The translations under genes and the position numbers were made by a program. From NCBI GenBank assembly GCA_949987565.1, contig OX465103.1, positions 21,820,305 to 21,884,304 on the forward strand: a stretch of DNA of 64,000 bases, written 5' to 3'. The first letter of the stretch is position 1; every line of letters begins with the position of its first letter. The notes under the pieces were generated by a model, which was not told the origin of the DNA, made no database searches, and saw nothing but the letters and a program-made list of their open reading frames with translations. Positions 48,501 to 58,600 of the stretch are shown here, piece after piece. Source of the DNA: Luidia sarsii (lineage: Eukaryota; Echinodermata; Asteroidea; Paxillosida; Luidiidae).

Positions 48501-49464
48501 CGTGCAAAATCCGTACGTGAATACAAACATTATTTCAAAAATGTTTTTTTTCTTTTGAATTTAAAAACAACAATGTTTTGTGTCAGACATTTTAGGCATT
48601 TGCCGACCAAATCTGCTGTAAAAACGGCTGTTGGGATCGTACTCGTCCCCGTGATTTGCGAACGCTCATCTTATGTATCTCTGCATACAGTACACGTACA
48701 TTTACGTTGAGGCTGATCGTCATGGCGCGAGACCGCTGTCCGATCAACCAGTGTGTGTGCATTCGCCACGTGCACAATGATTAGCAGACTTCCACCAGTC
48801 CTTACAGTTGTTTTCTAACAACTAAACTAATGTTTATTACAGTTGTAATAGCGATGTTTCGAGTTTCGCCGTCAACTGAAGTACGCACTCCTCATAAGAA
48901 AAGTATTTTCTAGAATTGTAATTTTTTTTAGATGGATTTGTCGTTCATTTGTTGAGATATCGGAAGTTGAAAAGCCTGTATTCTCTTCTTTCTATCCTTA
49001 CCACTTTCAAAATTAATGACGAAGGAAATAATATTGAATTACGCGGAAACAACATTCAGAGACAAACGATGAAAGTAGCGCATTTTAGTTATAACCGATT
49101 TCCCTTTGCGACGTTAGCGTATTTGCAAGTCTAGGTTTGGTTTCCGCCTCTAGGTAAAGCTATAGCGACGCTATAGGAGCAGTAGGGCCGAAACCAGCCT
49201 ACGCGCGGCACATGTGACATGACTCAACACTTCTTTGCACACACTTCTTTGCACACACTGTATACTGCACAGTGCACGTGCACAGCGACCGCATGGCTGC
49301 ATGGCTGCATGGCTGCTACCAGTACGCTGCGCTACTCTGATCGGAACTTCCAGACGTTTTAGCAAGACGATTACGCTACAAAAAAGGACAATTTATTTTA
49401 CTACCGAAACAAAACATGGATTGGGAAAATAATGGGGTTCTAAATTGGAATTGTGTGGGTTTTT

Positions 49465-49495
<31 letters not shown>

Positions 49496-51284
49496 CTCTC
49501 ATTAAAAAAAACCACGGTTCTACGGTTTCACCTCTTCTTATTCCTCCATGGTTTCACCCAGTCGAAGGTCCGGCGTTTTTTTTTTCGGTTTTTATTTTTC
49601 CAAAACCGCCAAAGCCTAGGTGCACCCATCTTTCTACACTTCAAAATAAAATTGATTTTTTATTTTTATTTTATTAAGGAAGGCGACATGGTGTTATGTG
49701 ACCTACACTATACAGATTTGATGTGTATACACTGGCTGTATACATGTAAAAATGTAAAATAAAGGTTTGGCCTTTTGATGCCACAGTGAGTTGGCCTCGG
49801 TGCCCCCTTGAGTTGGCCTTGGTGCCCTGTGCAATTTTGATGACGGCAAGGCCAAAGTGGCCTGCCCCTTTTTTGCTTAAGTTCGAGGCCTGTGGTTCAG
49901 TTTTGAATCTGCTTCAGTTTTGAATCTGGTTCAGTTTTGAATCTGCTGCAGTTTTGAATCTGCTTGTTCTGAATCTGCTGCAGTTTTTAATCAGCTGCAG
50001 TTTTTAATCAGCTGCAGTTTTGAATCTACTGCAGTTTTTAATCGGCTTCAGTTTTGAATCTACTGCAGTTTTTAATCTGCTGCAGTTTTTAATCAGCTGC
50101 AGTTTTTAATCAGCTGCAGTTTTGAATCTACTGCAGTTTTTAATCTGCTTCAGTTTTGAATCTGCTGCAGTTTTGAATCTGCTTGTTTTGAATCTGCTGC
50201 AGTTTTTAATCAGCTGCAGTTTTTAATCAGCTGCAGTTTTGAATCTACTGCAGTTTTTAATCGGCTTCAGTTTTTAATCTACTGCAGTTTTTAATCTGCT
50301 GCAGTTTTTAATCAGCTGCAGTTTTGAATCAGCTGCAGTTTTGAATCTACTGCAGTTTTTAATCTGCTTCAGTTTTGAATCTACTACAGTTTTGAATCTG
50401 CTGCAGTTTTGAATCTACTGCAGTTTTGAATCAGCTGCATAATTTCTTTGAGTTTTAAATTTGGATAGGTGATCCCCATGGGTTACGGGCTGAAGTAGTC
50501 CTAACCTTGACTTTGTGTTTCCTTCAGGAGGCATGCCCTGCAGCGCTGTGTCCTGCTCCTGCACTGTCTGGCTATGGCAGACCGCCACTTCACCGACCAC
50601 CACCCTCGCGTAGAGAAGGTCTACGTGGCCACAGTGACTGCCCTGAGCAAGCTCTATCACACATTGCCCGATGTCACCGACAATGAGGGTGAGTAGCCAA
50701 TCCGTTCCTAGCCGAGCTCTAGTAATGTACTTCAGGGATGTAAGACTTCTGGAATTTTTGCCGGATTTCTGGAAATAGCGTGATTTTTTTCTTATTTCCT
50801 GAAATGGCGTGTTTTTTTGTTTTTTTTTATTATTATTATTTTTTTTTTATTATGTCAAACTGGTATCTCAAACTGCTAAATTTTATCTGTTAAAACCCTA
50901 ACAACTGAATGGCGCCTGCACCCCTGCTGTGAATCTTGCAATCGCATCTCTCGGTCGCGTAAGGAAATGACTTTGTCGGTCACTTTACATCCCTGGTACT
51001 CGTCTGGCCTTGATAGTCAAGTAGAGTTGTTCGTTGTATTCACAATATGGACGCAGCTTTTTCAATTTACGTCAAATAAAAAACTGACTTGGAACGCAAT
51101 GAAATTGACTTTGTTATTGACCGTAGTTCTGTCTTGCCAACATCTTTTTTTTCTTGCTGCAGGCTGTTTGGTGCAGGACCTGTGGGACCTGATACAGTGC
51201 GATGAGGCAGAGTGGGAAGCCGAGGAGGAGGAGGAGGAAGATGAGCAACCAGTGGGCGAAGTCAAGATGGAGGTGGACAACTGA
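36537..51284 (+). CDS. ATRIP: ATR-interacting protein (ATRIP)
   Basis: Obligate partner of the checkpoint kinase ATR; it recruits ATR to RPA-coated single-stranded DNA. Twelve exons give 1115 aa with every phase closing: 36537-37697, 38844-39014, 40314-40713, 42316-42490, 42778-43330, 44055-44254, 44855-44997, 45951-46039, 46640-46726, 47283-47368, 50528-50688, 51163-51284. Exon 1 has a basic RPRKKPR patch (48-54) and the RPA-binding acidic motif DSFTEDDLETFDMIASQALS (71-90), matching the family's FTADDLEELDTLASQALS. Residues about 370-470 form the dimerising coiled coil. Exon 4 carries VGSLLQDRDLRVGSS. Exons 6-12 form the helical repeat region, with SCLLLQCY, CRCSMELLNAVVLM and LPDVTDNEG before an acidic C-terminus. 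The human protein is about 790 aa; the excess is mainly Ser/Gln/Pro-rich sequence in exons 1, 3 and 5. Donor 1 (GTCAGT) is weak. Confidence 0.93.
37797..37965. mobile_element. CCATAGCTGCCAA-element, diverged copy (ATRIP intron 1)
   Basis: Shares ACCATTCCTATTTTGG, GATTCCGATTTTTGG and TTCCTAATTTCCTTTA with the better copy at 54864-55061; its right end is truncated. Confidence 0.5.
38322..38825. repeat. 21-bp minisatellite (gaatgaatacaattttcattt)
   Basis: About 24 tandem units alternate between TACAA and TGCAA forms, with TTAATG variants toward the 3' side. The array stops about 18 bp short of the acceptor of ATRIP exon 2 at 38843. Because the unit is 7 codons long, the minus strand stays open for 175 codons of an IQMKIAL-type repeat. 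I consider that a by-product. Confidence 0.92.
39225..39300 (+). mobile_element. tRNA-like SINE segment (ATRIP intron 2)
   Basis: GTGCTCCTGTGGTTAAGATG resembles an A box region and GTTGGGTCCTGCCCGAGCTG a decayed B box and arm, shared with 8480-8560. Confidence 0.4.
39417..39659. mobile_element. MITE with GGCCAATTTCATAG ends (best family copy)
   Basis: The left GGGGCCAATTTCATAGCGCC and the right CGGCTCTATGAAATTGGGCC are inverted repeats of nearly 30 bp. The body has CTACCCAAACTTCACTTTTG and GCAGATTTTCACGCTTAAGC. Non-coding. The family recurs at 20109, 22385 and 57475. Confidence 0.6.
39934..40236. mobile_element. Short hAT-like element, CAGGGCTCGA start
   Basis: Begins CAGGGCTCGACCTTAGC, a hAT-type terminus, and ends in TTAAGCGCGAGGCTT. 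GCAAAG flanks both sides, shorter than the usual 8-bp hAT duplication. Inside, GGGCTAGTAAAA-like words recur at least five times in both orientations, as subterminal repeats do. It ends about 77 bp before the acceptor of ATRIP exon 3. Confidence 0.55.
40985..41490. mobile_element. Long copy of the GTTTCGATCC...CAAAGGCAG repeat
   Basis: After TTTCGATCCAAGCAGGACC and CAAAGGCAGAGTGACAAGG comes a purine-rich stretch with GAAGGGCAAGGAGTAGGG duplicated in tandem at about 41150 and 41205. The same order is seen at 63625-63915. The purine-rich part is absent from the short fold-back copies. Lies in ATRIP intron 3. Confidence 0.55.
41875..41985 (-). mobile_element. tRNA-derived SINE head (ATRIP intron 3)
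   Basis: On the minus strand GGATAGTTCAGGTGGTAAGA is an A-box-like segment followed by a decayed second half. Next to it is the GCCAGTCAGAAGCATT word also seen at 7590 and 36370. Confidence 0.4.
42530..42728. repeat. T-rich low-complexity tract (TTTTCAG units)
   Basis: Irregular TTTTTCAG and TTTTTAG units fill the intron upstream of ATRIP exon 5. Each contains a potential AG acceptor after a T run, which could offer decoy splice sites. The acceptor at 42776-42777 fits the phase. Confidence 0.8.
43447..43624. mobile_element. 178-bp hairpin MITE with perfect 9-bp duplication
   Basis: Ends are TAGTCCGAGTAACTTGGACC and its complement, and the arms continue to pair through ACAATCGCCCTTTTAAAA and GAGGGGTCGGGCGATAGTAGG. 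Flanked by GGTTGAACA at 43438-43446 and 43625-43633, identical. Lies in ATRIP intron 5, about 117 bp past exon 5. Non-coding; a Mutator-like origin is inferred from duplication length. Confidence 0.88.
43795..43965. mobile_element. GGTGACACCATG-family hairpin (ATRIP intron 5)
   Basis: TGAGAGGTGTGGGGTCTGAG and CTCAGAACCCACACCTCTC are inverted arms. The inner pair AGTGTGGACTAAACATTCAGG and CCAGAACATCACGTCCACACT continues the stem. The centre holds GCCAGAGCATACTGGCC. Confidence 0.6.
44395..44525 (+). mobile_element. Decayed tRNA-like SINE segment (ATRIP intron 6)
   Basis: GGTGCTTTGCCCGATTG is shared with 8485-8502. A T run is followed by GGTCTCGGGTTCATGTCCCGG, which contains a B-box-like GGTTCATGTCC. 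Confidence 0.4.
44590..44705. mobile_element. GGGCCTGA-fold-back element (ATRIP intron 6)
   Basis: AAATTTAGTGATCCTGGCG and GGCCCACTAAATTTTAAG are inverted arms around GTTTCGATCCTAGCAGGACC. The right side carries the complement of the TTGCAAACTGCTTACTGAC flank. Confidence 0.55.
45154..45347. mobile_element. GGTGACACCATG-family hairpin (ATRIP intron 7)
   Basis: Arms GCAGTGACACCATG..GGTAACTCAACGTTTC and GAAACGTTGAGTTACTGGC..CATGGTGTC pair around an inner stem of AGGCAGTGTGCACTC and GAGTGCACACTGCC. The inner stem differs in sequence from the 12448 copy yet still pairs. A partial third copy follows at 45450-45570. Confidence 0.65.
46230..46330. repeat. Dispersed repeat pair member (other at 50848-50940)
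   Basis: GGTATCTCAAACTGCT, TTATCTGTTAAAA and GCCCGCACCCCTG words recur in the same order at 50848-50940; both copies are in ATRIP introns. TCTCGGTCGC words follow in both. Confidence 0.5.
47005..47083. mobile_element. Solo right end of the TTAA family
   Basis: ATGCATTGTTCAAAAACCCC and GGCGGTCATCGGCGCTG lead to CAAAGTGG followed by TTAA at 47084-47087, matching the right end of the 60642-61337 element. A further trace (GGCGGTCATGGGCACTG) lies at 63935-63970. Confidence 0.5.
47100..47185 (-). mobile_element. tRNA-derived SINE head (ATRIP intron 10 flank)
   Basis: On the minus strand GGATAGCTTACGGTAGGTGA and GGGCTCAATTCC are A- and B-box-like words about 45 bases apart. This lies in the intron before ATRIP exon 10. 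Confidence 0.4.
47463..48363. repeat. 17-bp minisatellite (ttttgaatctgctgcag), left part
   Basis: About 50 units; variants replace CTG with CTA, CAG or GGT and TTTTG with TTTTT. Higher-order duplications are visible: the block around 48100-48160 recurs around 48225-48300. Interrupted at 48364 by a 1.5-kb transposon, with the same array resuming at 49893. In ATRIP intron 10. Confidence 0.93.
48364..49892. mobile_element. 1529-bp non-autonomous hAT-like transposon inside the minisatellite
   Basis: Left terminus CAGGCCTCGATCTTT and right terminus TTCGAGGCCTG are inverted repeats. TGGTTC flanks both sides (48358-48363 and 49893-49898). Both subterminal regions contain repeated GGCC...GTGCCC words (CAACTTGGCC and GAGTTGGCC forms), as in hAT elements. 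No frame in the interior is long enough or has motifs for a transposase. The 6-bp duplication is shorter than the usual 8. Confidence 0.75.
49893..50440. repeat. 17-bp minisatellite, right part
   Basis: Same unit as 47463-48363, about 32 copies, ending 88 bp before ATRIP exon 11. Confidence 0.93.
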
Positions 51285-52010
51285 TACCGCAGAGAGACAT
51301 CACTTCCTATCTCCGTAGCTTAAAACAGATACCACTGATTTACGTGCAAGAGTCTTAACGCCAAAAAACAAATCTGGGTTCGGGTAGTAAGTCAGAGGTG
51401 GTTTGCAGAGATGCCATGTGAAAATGTATCTTTGTTAATGTGTATGGTTCCCATGGATTCAAGCTTTTGGTCACCGGTCGGTCAATCATCAAGTAGTTTC
51501 TTCATAGTAGTTAGTGCCTTAAGCTATGTAGAGGACTTTCCGATTCCAAACTGCAAGCTTGATTGTTTAAAGGTTCCTTGCACAAACTTTAAACTTTTGT
51601 TTAGGTTAGGGTTTATGTTTGGGGGTTAGGGTTAGACTGGACCATCCTAACCCTACCCCTAACCCTTTCAGATTATGCAAGGCTTCAAGGTTGCTCCCAA
51701 GTGACCCATTCAGTGCCAGAGATATCCACCTGGCAGGCTCTATGCCTGAGGACTAAGAGCCAAATAGAAACAGCCATACTAATTCTTGGTTATGTATGCC
51801 AAAATACACCTCAGGACCATTCCTATCTGTGACAGGGTGCTAATGTAGTTCCCCCAAATCTATGCGCACAGGATACAATTGTTTGGATTCCAGAGTTATT
51901 TTAGGGCAAGATTGATTGCCCACTTCCTCAAGAGTCTATTTTCTACATTTTTTAAAGTTTTGATACAGTTTTGCCTTTAGATTTCATCGACAATAAAAAG
52001 TACTTTTATA
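51285..52010 (+). other. ATRIP 3' untranslated region with polyadenylation signal
   Basis: Follows the stop at 51282-51284. AATAAA at 51992-51997 is the first canonical signal downstream that I noticed. Inside at 51602-51668 are telomere-like GGGTTAGGGTTAG and CTAACCC words in inverted order. UTR extent is inference. Confidence 0.45.
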
Positions 52011-52129
52011 GTAAATATTTACTGTACGCTTTAATTTTATACCAAAAAGTACTCTTTAGCTGACAATGTTTGAATATTTACATGCATTTAAGGGGTAGGT
52101 TTTGAACACCTTTAACAACTTTCAATGAA

Positions 52130-52285
52130 ACAAAGTCAAGATAAACTGATTTTTTTTTAATATATAATTTGAAAAATGGCAAAGATAATTTGACAGGACA
52201 AGGACTTGATCCTGATACATCTGGCTTAATGTACTAGTGCTCCTACCATCTGAGCTATCCAGCCCCGCGATGCCAGCTATATCTT
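52130..52285 (-). mobile_element. tRNA-derived SINE
   Basis: On the minus strand GGGGCTGGATAGCTCAGATGG holds an A box and AGGATCAAGTCC a B box about 40 bases on, then a tail ending in a long A run. One of the better-preserved heads of this family. Confidence 0.55.
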
Positions 52286-54540
52286 AAAAAGTCAACTTAC
52301 CTTTGCCAAGCTTTCAATTTCAGCCACCAAGTTGCTTTTGGAAAACCAATAAAGTTGGTCCAGTTTGTCTCTTTGCATGGTTAGGACATTCCTTGTGATT
52401 GGGAAATCAAATGATATGGGATTTTATGGAACTTTTGACTCATAATCTGCAATTGGCATTATTTTTGTCAACATGTGTTCAGAAGTTTGACCCACTAGTG
52501 TCCTTATAGCGTTTCATCCAGCTTTGTATTCACCTCTCCTACCGGTAGGCTACACTAGGAGGGTATTAGTATAGAACCCATTTCCTGAATATGGGTGCAC
52601 ACATAGTGTGCGAGGTCATGTCCATGGTACTTGTAAAGATGAATTAGACTCCACAGTACTAGCAAGCTGCTTCAGAGAGAGAGAGAGAGGAGTCCGTCAT
52701 CTGGTCTTCCTGAGACCGCCTGACCTCCATTCTATCATCACTGGCCTTTTGTTGATTTGTCTGATCCAGAATCCAGACATCTTTAATACAAATGTCCTTG
52801 GACCACCAAGGCCTGAGACTTTACATTGTATTTAAGCTTGTACATAATAAAAAAAGAAATGCTGTAAGTTAACCAAGTTTGACAAGACGTTTGACTTTGT
52901 CCCAAGTCCCAACAACATCTTGTATCCAGTGACCTACACTGTACATGTATGCCATATGCAAAAAAGACAACCAGTGCAGCTGTTTGTAGGAAATATTGAG
53001 AAATTTTATTGAAGTCTAAAAAAGATATCAAGAAAGACAAAAGTCACTTATTTGTGAAAAATTATCAATTTTTATTCATTTCTGGCAGGAACTATGCATA
53101 AATCTCATGGAATGACACTGGATAAGAAAATACAAATTTATGTTCACCATATTTCGGTTCCAAATGTTAGGTTTAAGGGACCAACTTTTTATGCAGCAGC
53201 TTTGTATGGAAAAAAATGATCTAGAAAAGTTGCAGCTTCAAAGTTGATAAATGTAGCTTTAGAATTTAAACTTCAAATCCATCAAATCAATGTGACCGAG
53301 CCACTAGGATTTTGGCTGATTTGATAAAAAAAATTCACCAAATTCCAATTTATTGCAAGAGTTTAAACCTTGCCAATATGTTTATCTGCCGAGGTGAACG
53401 CTACCCACAATTTTCAGACAGGGCAGAAACTGGTCCACATCTTTGGCTACAGAAGACGTACACTATGACTTTATACAAACCAACTGCACAAACTGTTGCT
53501 ATGTGATGGGTCACAGTACCATTGCAGTTGCACATTCCAGAACGTTGAGGTTAAAATCTCCCTGTCATTGTCAGTTGTTTGACAAAATAGTGCCAAAACA
53601 ATCTTGGAATGAAGGTGCATGTATTGCTGTAGAATACTTAAGCCACCCATACACACGCCCACCCCACACAAACACACACACATACCCTGGAACAAACATG
53701 TTTGTAATTGCAGTCTACGTCCTCATGGGATTTCCGTGCCTTTATATAAAGTGCATTACCGGGTATACCCAAAAATGATGAGCCAAAACAAAGACTAAAT
53801 TTTACATTATGGCAAGCATCAAAAAATATATCTGAAAATGAAGTGGGTATTCTAAATAAGCCTGGTAATGGTTATGCTGACAATAAACAACGTATGCTGT
53901 CCTACGGGAAATGATGTCACCGTGAATTACTATGACAAAGGACTTTGTCATAGGACACAGTTGTAACACTGGGACTTTTTATGACAAAGCGCAAATTCAA
54001 AACAGGACCTGAGCACAATTGAATAGAGGTACGTAAGCACAGAAATCTGCTATGCTTGAGAACTTGTCCCTTCGTTAACCCTAACCGGCATTGAAACCAC
54101 AATTAACCACACATGGTTTTTCCTGTGGGAGGATAAGGGCCATGCACCAGGACATTCCACAGCGGGGTTTTTGTGGTGACCTGTGGTATGTGAGCCTGCA
54201 CCCCTGTGGGCACTGTGGTAAATTTCGGTATACAGTGTGCGTCCTGTGCCGGAGGTGCAAAGCGTTAGGGTTGAAGCAAGATTGCCAACCACATATCACC
54301 TGATACTTGTTGGTTTTCATTTGTAATCGAATATTCATAGCTCTGCATGAAATGCCAATGGAAATTAGGACGACAACCTGATTTTATGAAGCAAGGTGGC
54401 TCTCTGAAATGTGCCCCTGGCATCATGTATTGAGAGTTTATATTCTGTGCTATAACAGGTTTCCTCCCGACTGTTACCGATGACATTCCTAACCTTGCGT
54501 GCATCTTGGCAAGCCATGTAACAATAATTGGTTTAGAGTG
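52286..54540. other. Convergent intergenic region, no gene recognised
   Basis: Lies between the ATRIP 3' end and the MOV10-like gene. AT-rich with a GA dinucleotide run at 52676-52690 and a CACACA stretch at 53650-53690. No exon. Confidence 0.4.
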
Positions 54541-54547
54541 ATATACA

Positions 54548-54705
54548 AAAATGTTGCAAACTGCTTACTGACTAAAATTACCAAAATGCAAATCTTAAAA
54601 TTTAGTGGGCCTGACGTTTCGATCCTAGCAGGACCTTTCTCAAAGGTCTGCCTTTGAGAAAGGTCCTGCTAAGATCGAAACATCAGGCCCACTAAATTTT
54701 AATAA
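54548..54705. mobile_element. GGGCCTGA-fold-back element
   Basis: CTGACGTTTCGATCCTAGC and its complement GCTAAGATCGAAACATCAGG flank CTCAAAGGTCTGCCTTTGAG. The arms extend to AAATTTAGTGGG and its complement. Left flank TTGCAAACTGCTTACTGAC is as in the other copies. Confidence 0.65.
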
Positions 54706-54863
54706 TTGGTTTAAATCACAGAAAAATCCGACCTGTCGCTTCGTTTAAAACACTTTCTTGAAAACCACATTATAAAACCACATTATACCAAAACCAAAAG
54801 ATCACATTATTTGTGCCTCTGAGTAAAAATCAACGTGGCAAGATTTTAAATCTCCTCTAATTC

Positions 54864-55061
54864 CATAGCTGCCAACCATTCCTATTTTGGAGGAATCATT
54901 CCTCTTTTGGGGTAAAAATATAAACTTTTTCCAAGCTCTCGACACCAGATTCCGATTTTTGGCTTGGAAATACACATGCATTCCTATGCAGTTTGCTCTG
55001 TGATTCCTCTTTTTTTAGCAGAAGTATTCCTAATTTCCTTTAAGATAGGTTGGCAGCTATG
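54864..55061. mobile_element. MITE with CATAGCTGCC ends
   Basis: CATAGCTGCCAACCATTCC at left and GGTTGGCAGCTATG at right are inverted. The interior has GATTCCGATTTTTGG and GATTCCTCTTTTTTTAGC. A diverged copy lies at 37797-37965. TAATTC and TAATCC flank it, possibly a duplication. Confidence 0.55.
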
Positions 55062-55439
55062 TAATCCCTTCATTTTTCGAATGAGCGGTTTTACAGCAAA
55101 GGGTATTTCAATTCTAATCTGCATTAAGGCAACGGTTACCTCAATGCTGCCGGTGAGAGAGGACATGTACTTCAGGAAATGTATTAAAATGGATATTTTA
55201 AAAACCAATTGGTACAGAAAAATAGAATCTAATGATGTACAGATACTGTACATAATACGTCTGTGAATTTAATATCTATGGATTACAATTAAATGTGTGG
55301 ATTTGGCAATATACCGGTGAGTTCAAGAGTGTGGTGACTAAAAATTTTTTAAATAACTAAAATTTTAATCAATAAAAGTTTAGCACAATGCAAGTGTGCT
55401 GAAATTAATTTCTAAAATACCAATTTCCTTCACACCAGG

Positions 55440-55635
55440 TGGGAAAAAGGCTAAAGTCCAGGGTGAACACAGACAGGTCAAGTGTGCGAACAGAGGTCAA
55501 GGGTGAACACAGAGGTCAAGGGTGGACAGACTGAGGTCAAGGGTGAACACAGAGGTCAAGGGTGGACAGACTGAGGTCAAGGGTCAATGCAGGCTGAGGT
55601 CAAGGGTCGATGCAGACTGAGGCCAGGCGTGAAGG
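55440..55635. repeat. Short tandem array (aggtcaagggtgaacacag)
   Basis: Roughly seven units of 19-30 bp built around GAGGTCAAGGGT. It ends about 20 bp past the MOV10-like stop codon, so it would lie in that gene's 3' UTR. The AGGTCA core matches a nuclear-receptor half-site, which may be coincidence. Confidence 0.75.
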
Positions 55636-55655
55636 CTGGATAGCGTTGCAGTCGC

Positions 55656-58600
55656 CTACGTATCGCCTCTCCATTCAGGATCGTTCTGCTCAGTCACAGC
55701 GCTAACTCCTGGCACCTCACTGCCATCGGCTTTGTCCACTGAAAAGAGAAAAGAATCCACTGCAGATCAGTTCGCTATTGATACTCGGAAGTACTCTATC
55801 AAAACCAAACGTAGCCACGCCAATGATTGCTCATGTTTGAGAAATGTGCACAATATTGCCAACTGGCAAGACAAGTTCTACTTGATTGGAGTGCAAGAGT
55901 GGGGGGGGGGTGGACTGAGTGGTAAGCAAACGGGTCGTCATGCTTGGGTTCTGACCTAGATCGGTGAGCCTGACGGCTTCCAGTCTCTGGATGATGTCTT
56001 CAAGGTCGTCACCTTCTTCCTCGTAGTGGCACCCGGTGTAGGCGTTATTCTCTAGGCAGTACTGAAGGAACCTGTACAAAGATCACATCAACTTACCTGA
56101 ATACCATCCACATCTCGATCTATCTGAAAATCTTCTTCTTCTTTTTTAAAAAGACGACAACCCCTCAACAACTAAAAGAGGACCTAGCATTCTGATCTAC
56201 GTAGAATCTTTCTTCTGGCCATATGGATGGTCCCACTGGGATCAAACAGGCACGATTCTATGAGATGCACAAGGAGCAATGTCCTAACAGGTCGTCATAG
56301 CTCGCTTCCTCCACCAGGAGCGAGGAGACCTGTGAGGCTGTGACAAGGGCTAGGCACCTTATTGCCAGATGTTAGGACCAACTCACTGGATAGAAGCTTG
56401 ACCCATCATTCCACTGTAGGCGTCCTGCTCACACTGTTGGCAACCTATCCATGCATGGCCTTGACTCTTGCCAGAGACAGGCACATCAATACCTAGTACT
56501 TGCTTAACCCCCAAGGATGAATCTGTTCACGATACGCTCCTCCGCTCGATTTCATCAAACTCATCCAAACTTACGATCAATCGCAAGACAATGAGCGATG
56601 CACAGAAACCATATGACCAAATGCAGCTTGCGATGGGTTGTCCCTCGGAAGTTAAGCTACGATGCATCCTGAGGCTTCGTGAAACTCACCCCTGTAATCG
56701 TATAATCCTGTTTGTCTGATACAAGCTGCAGTGAACCCAGAGGATTAGCCCATTGAGGTGAGTTGCTTTGCTGGACTATTGTTTACTAATGCAGAGTATA
56801 ATACCCATAACAATCCTCACTAGGCAGAGCGGCCCGGGGCTCCTCAAACCTAAAAGCGAGGTACCAATCCCCCACCCACCCTCTTTAGCAATGGGCTTAC
56901 TTGTTCCAGTGTTCATCCTTGCTCAGCATGTAGGGGTTACCCACCAGCACCAGGAGGGCTTTGGCCCGAGTGATGGCCACATTCAGGCGCTGTAGGTGGC
57001 AAACAAATCACATGCCTTCATATTCAGCCATTGCATCCAACAAAGTGGTTTGCTGCTATCCAACCTCATGCACTCTTTCCAACTGGTCAGTCTTTAGGGA
57101 TGTCGAGGGCCCCTTTTTCCATATCCCGGCTTAGGCTCGGGCTCCGGCGTTGTCTTTCTTTCTTTCGTCCGTTTTCAAGGCACGAAAACGGGAGGCCTTT
57201 GGCTTTGTTCTTGAATGTTATACTGCATTTTGGAAAAGAATCCGACAGCTTCAACATCAACAAAGAACTCCAACCCGTGTTTTCAGCTTTTGGATAAGAG
57301 AGGCGAAGCCACAGCCGAAGCCTAAGCCGGGTTTTGGAAGAGCTTGTCAGTCTGACTGGCAAGGAAATCGTGAACCCATTCTATTCCCTCATATCTCACT
57401 GGTAACTTTAGGAAGTTTGCCTAGGTATTCCCAGTCTGGTCTCCCCAGGCAAGAGTCAACAAAGTTCAGGATCCAATTTCATAGAGCTGCTTAAGCGCAC
57501 AAAATTGCATAAGCACAAAAAGTCACAATTCATGGGATCACCCTGCCTACCCAAACTTAACTACTGTTTCATGCTTAACAAAGAAGAGTGGAAAACAAGT
57601 CAAAAGCAATTGGCATCACGTCGCAGTGCGGTTTGTAATCCTGCTTACACAAGGGCAACTTCTCCTGCTCAGCAGATTTTCACACTAAAGCCCTGTCCGC
57701 ACTGGACTTAATTTGGATAAGCTAACCAAGCAAATGGGTAACTTGACCATTTTAAGTCCAATGCGGACAGCCCAGGAAGTTTTCCTCCCAGGTAACTTAC
57801 CCGACTCGAATGGGTTTAATAGTTTAGCTGACCGACTTCTGCCCGGTTAAATTGACCAGGTCAGTTTAACCGAGTCGAAAAGTCCAATCCGGACACGACG
57901 TCTCGGTAAACGACCACATCCGGCACCCAGCACGTTACGTTACTGTATGCAAGACTCGTGCGGGCGCAGGGTAACAACGTGTTTGTGTACCTAGAGTACA
58001 TGCACATGTACGTGAGTCGCTTAGTTTTACCGATCGTCTCAACTAGTTTACCCGAGTCGATAGTCCAAGTGCGGACGCCGGGAAGATTTACCTGCGGGCT
58101 CGGTAAAAAATAAGTCCAGTGCGGACACGGCTTAAAGCGGCTTTTTTTGTTTAAATCGGGTCCTGAGCATGCGCGCAAATACCCAATGCCTTCTCCCTGC
58201 TGTACCGAATGAGTCTAGGCCCTCGGACGGCTGGACGTACCGGAGAAACCCTGGCTCACCTTGGGGTTTCTGAGGAAGCCAAGCTTGTAGTCGATGTCCA
58301 TCTGGATGTGCTCGGGTTTGGTGCTGCGCACCGTGGACACGATGATGGCCAGCCTCTCCTGGCCCTGGAACTCCTCCACGGAGCCCACCTTGATGTCGCC
58401 GTGTTTACGCTTCCGCAGAACAGCTTGCAGCTTCTGAACCTGCATTGAACCAAACGCAAAAACAAAAAAATTAAAAATAGGGCCTCCATGATTTGAAATA
58501 GTACACGGCCACTATTAATTAAACTTGAAATCACTGTTAAATGGGCCGTGAAATCCCAGTGATTTTTTTTAGCATTCACGGCAAAAATGACATTTTCACC

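Noticed and set aside
47463..50440. CRISPR-like regular repeats
   Set aside because: Units are directly tandem without unique spacers, and the context is an animal intron.
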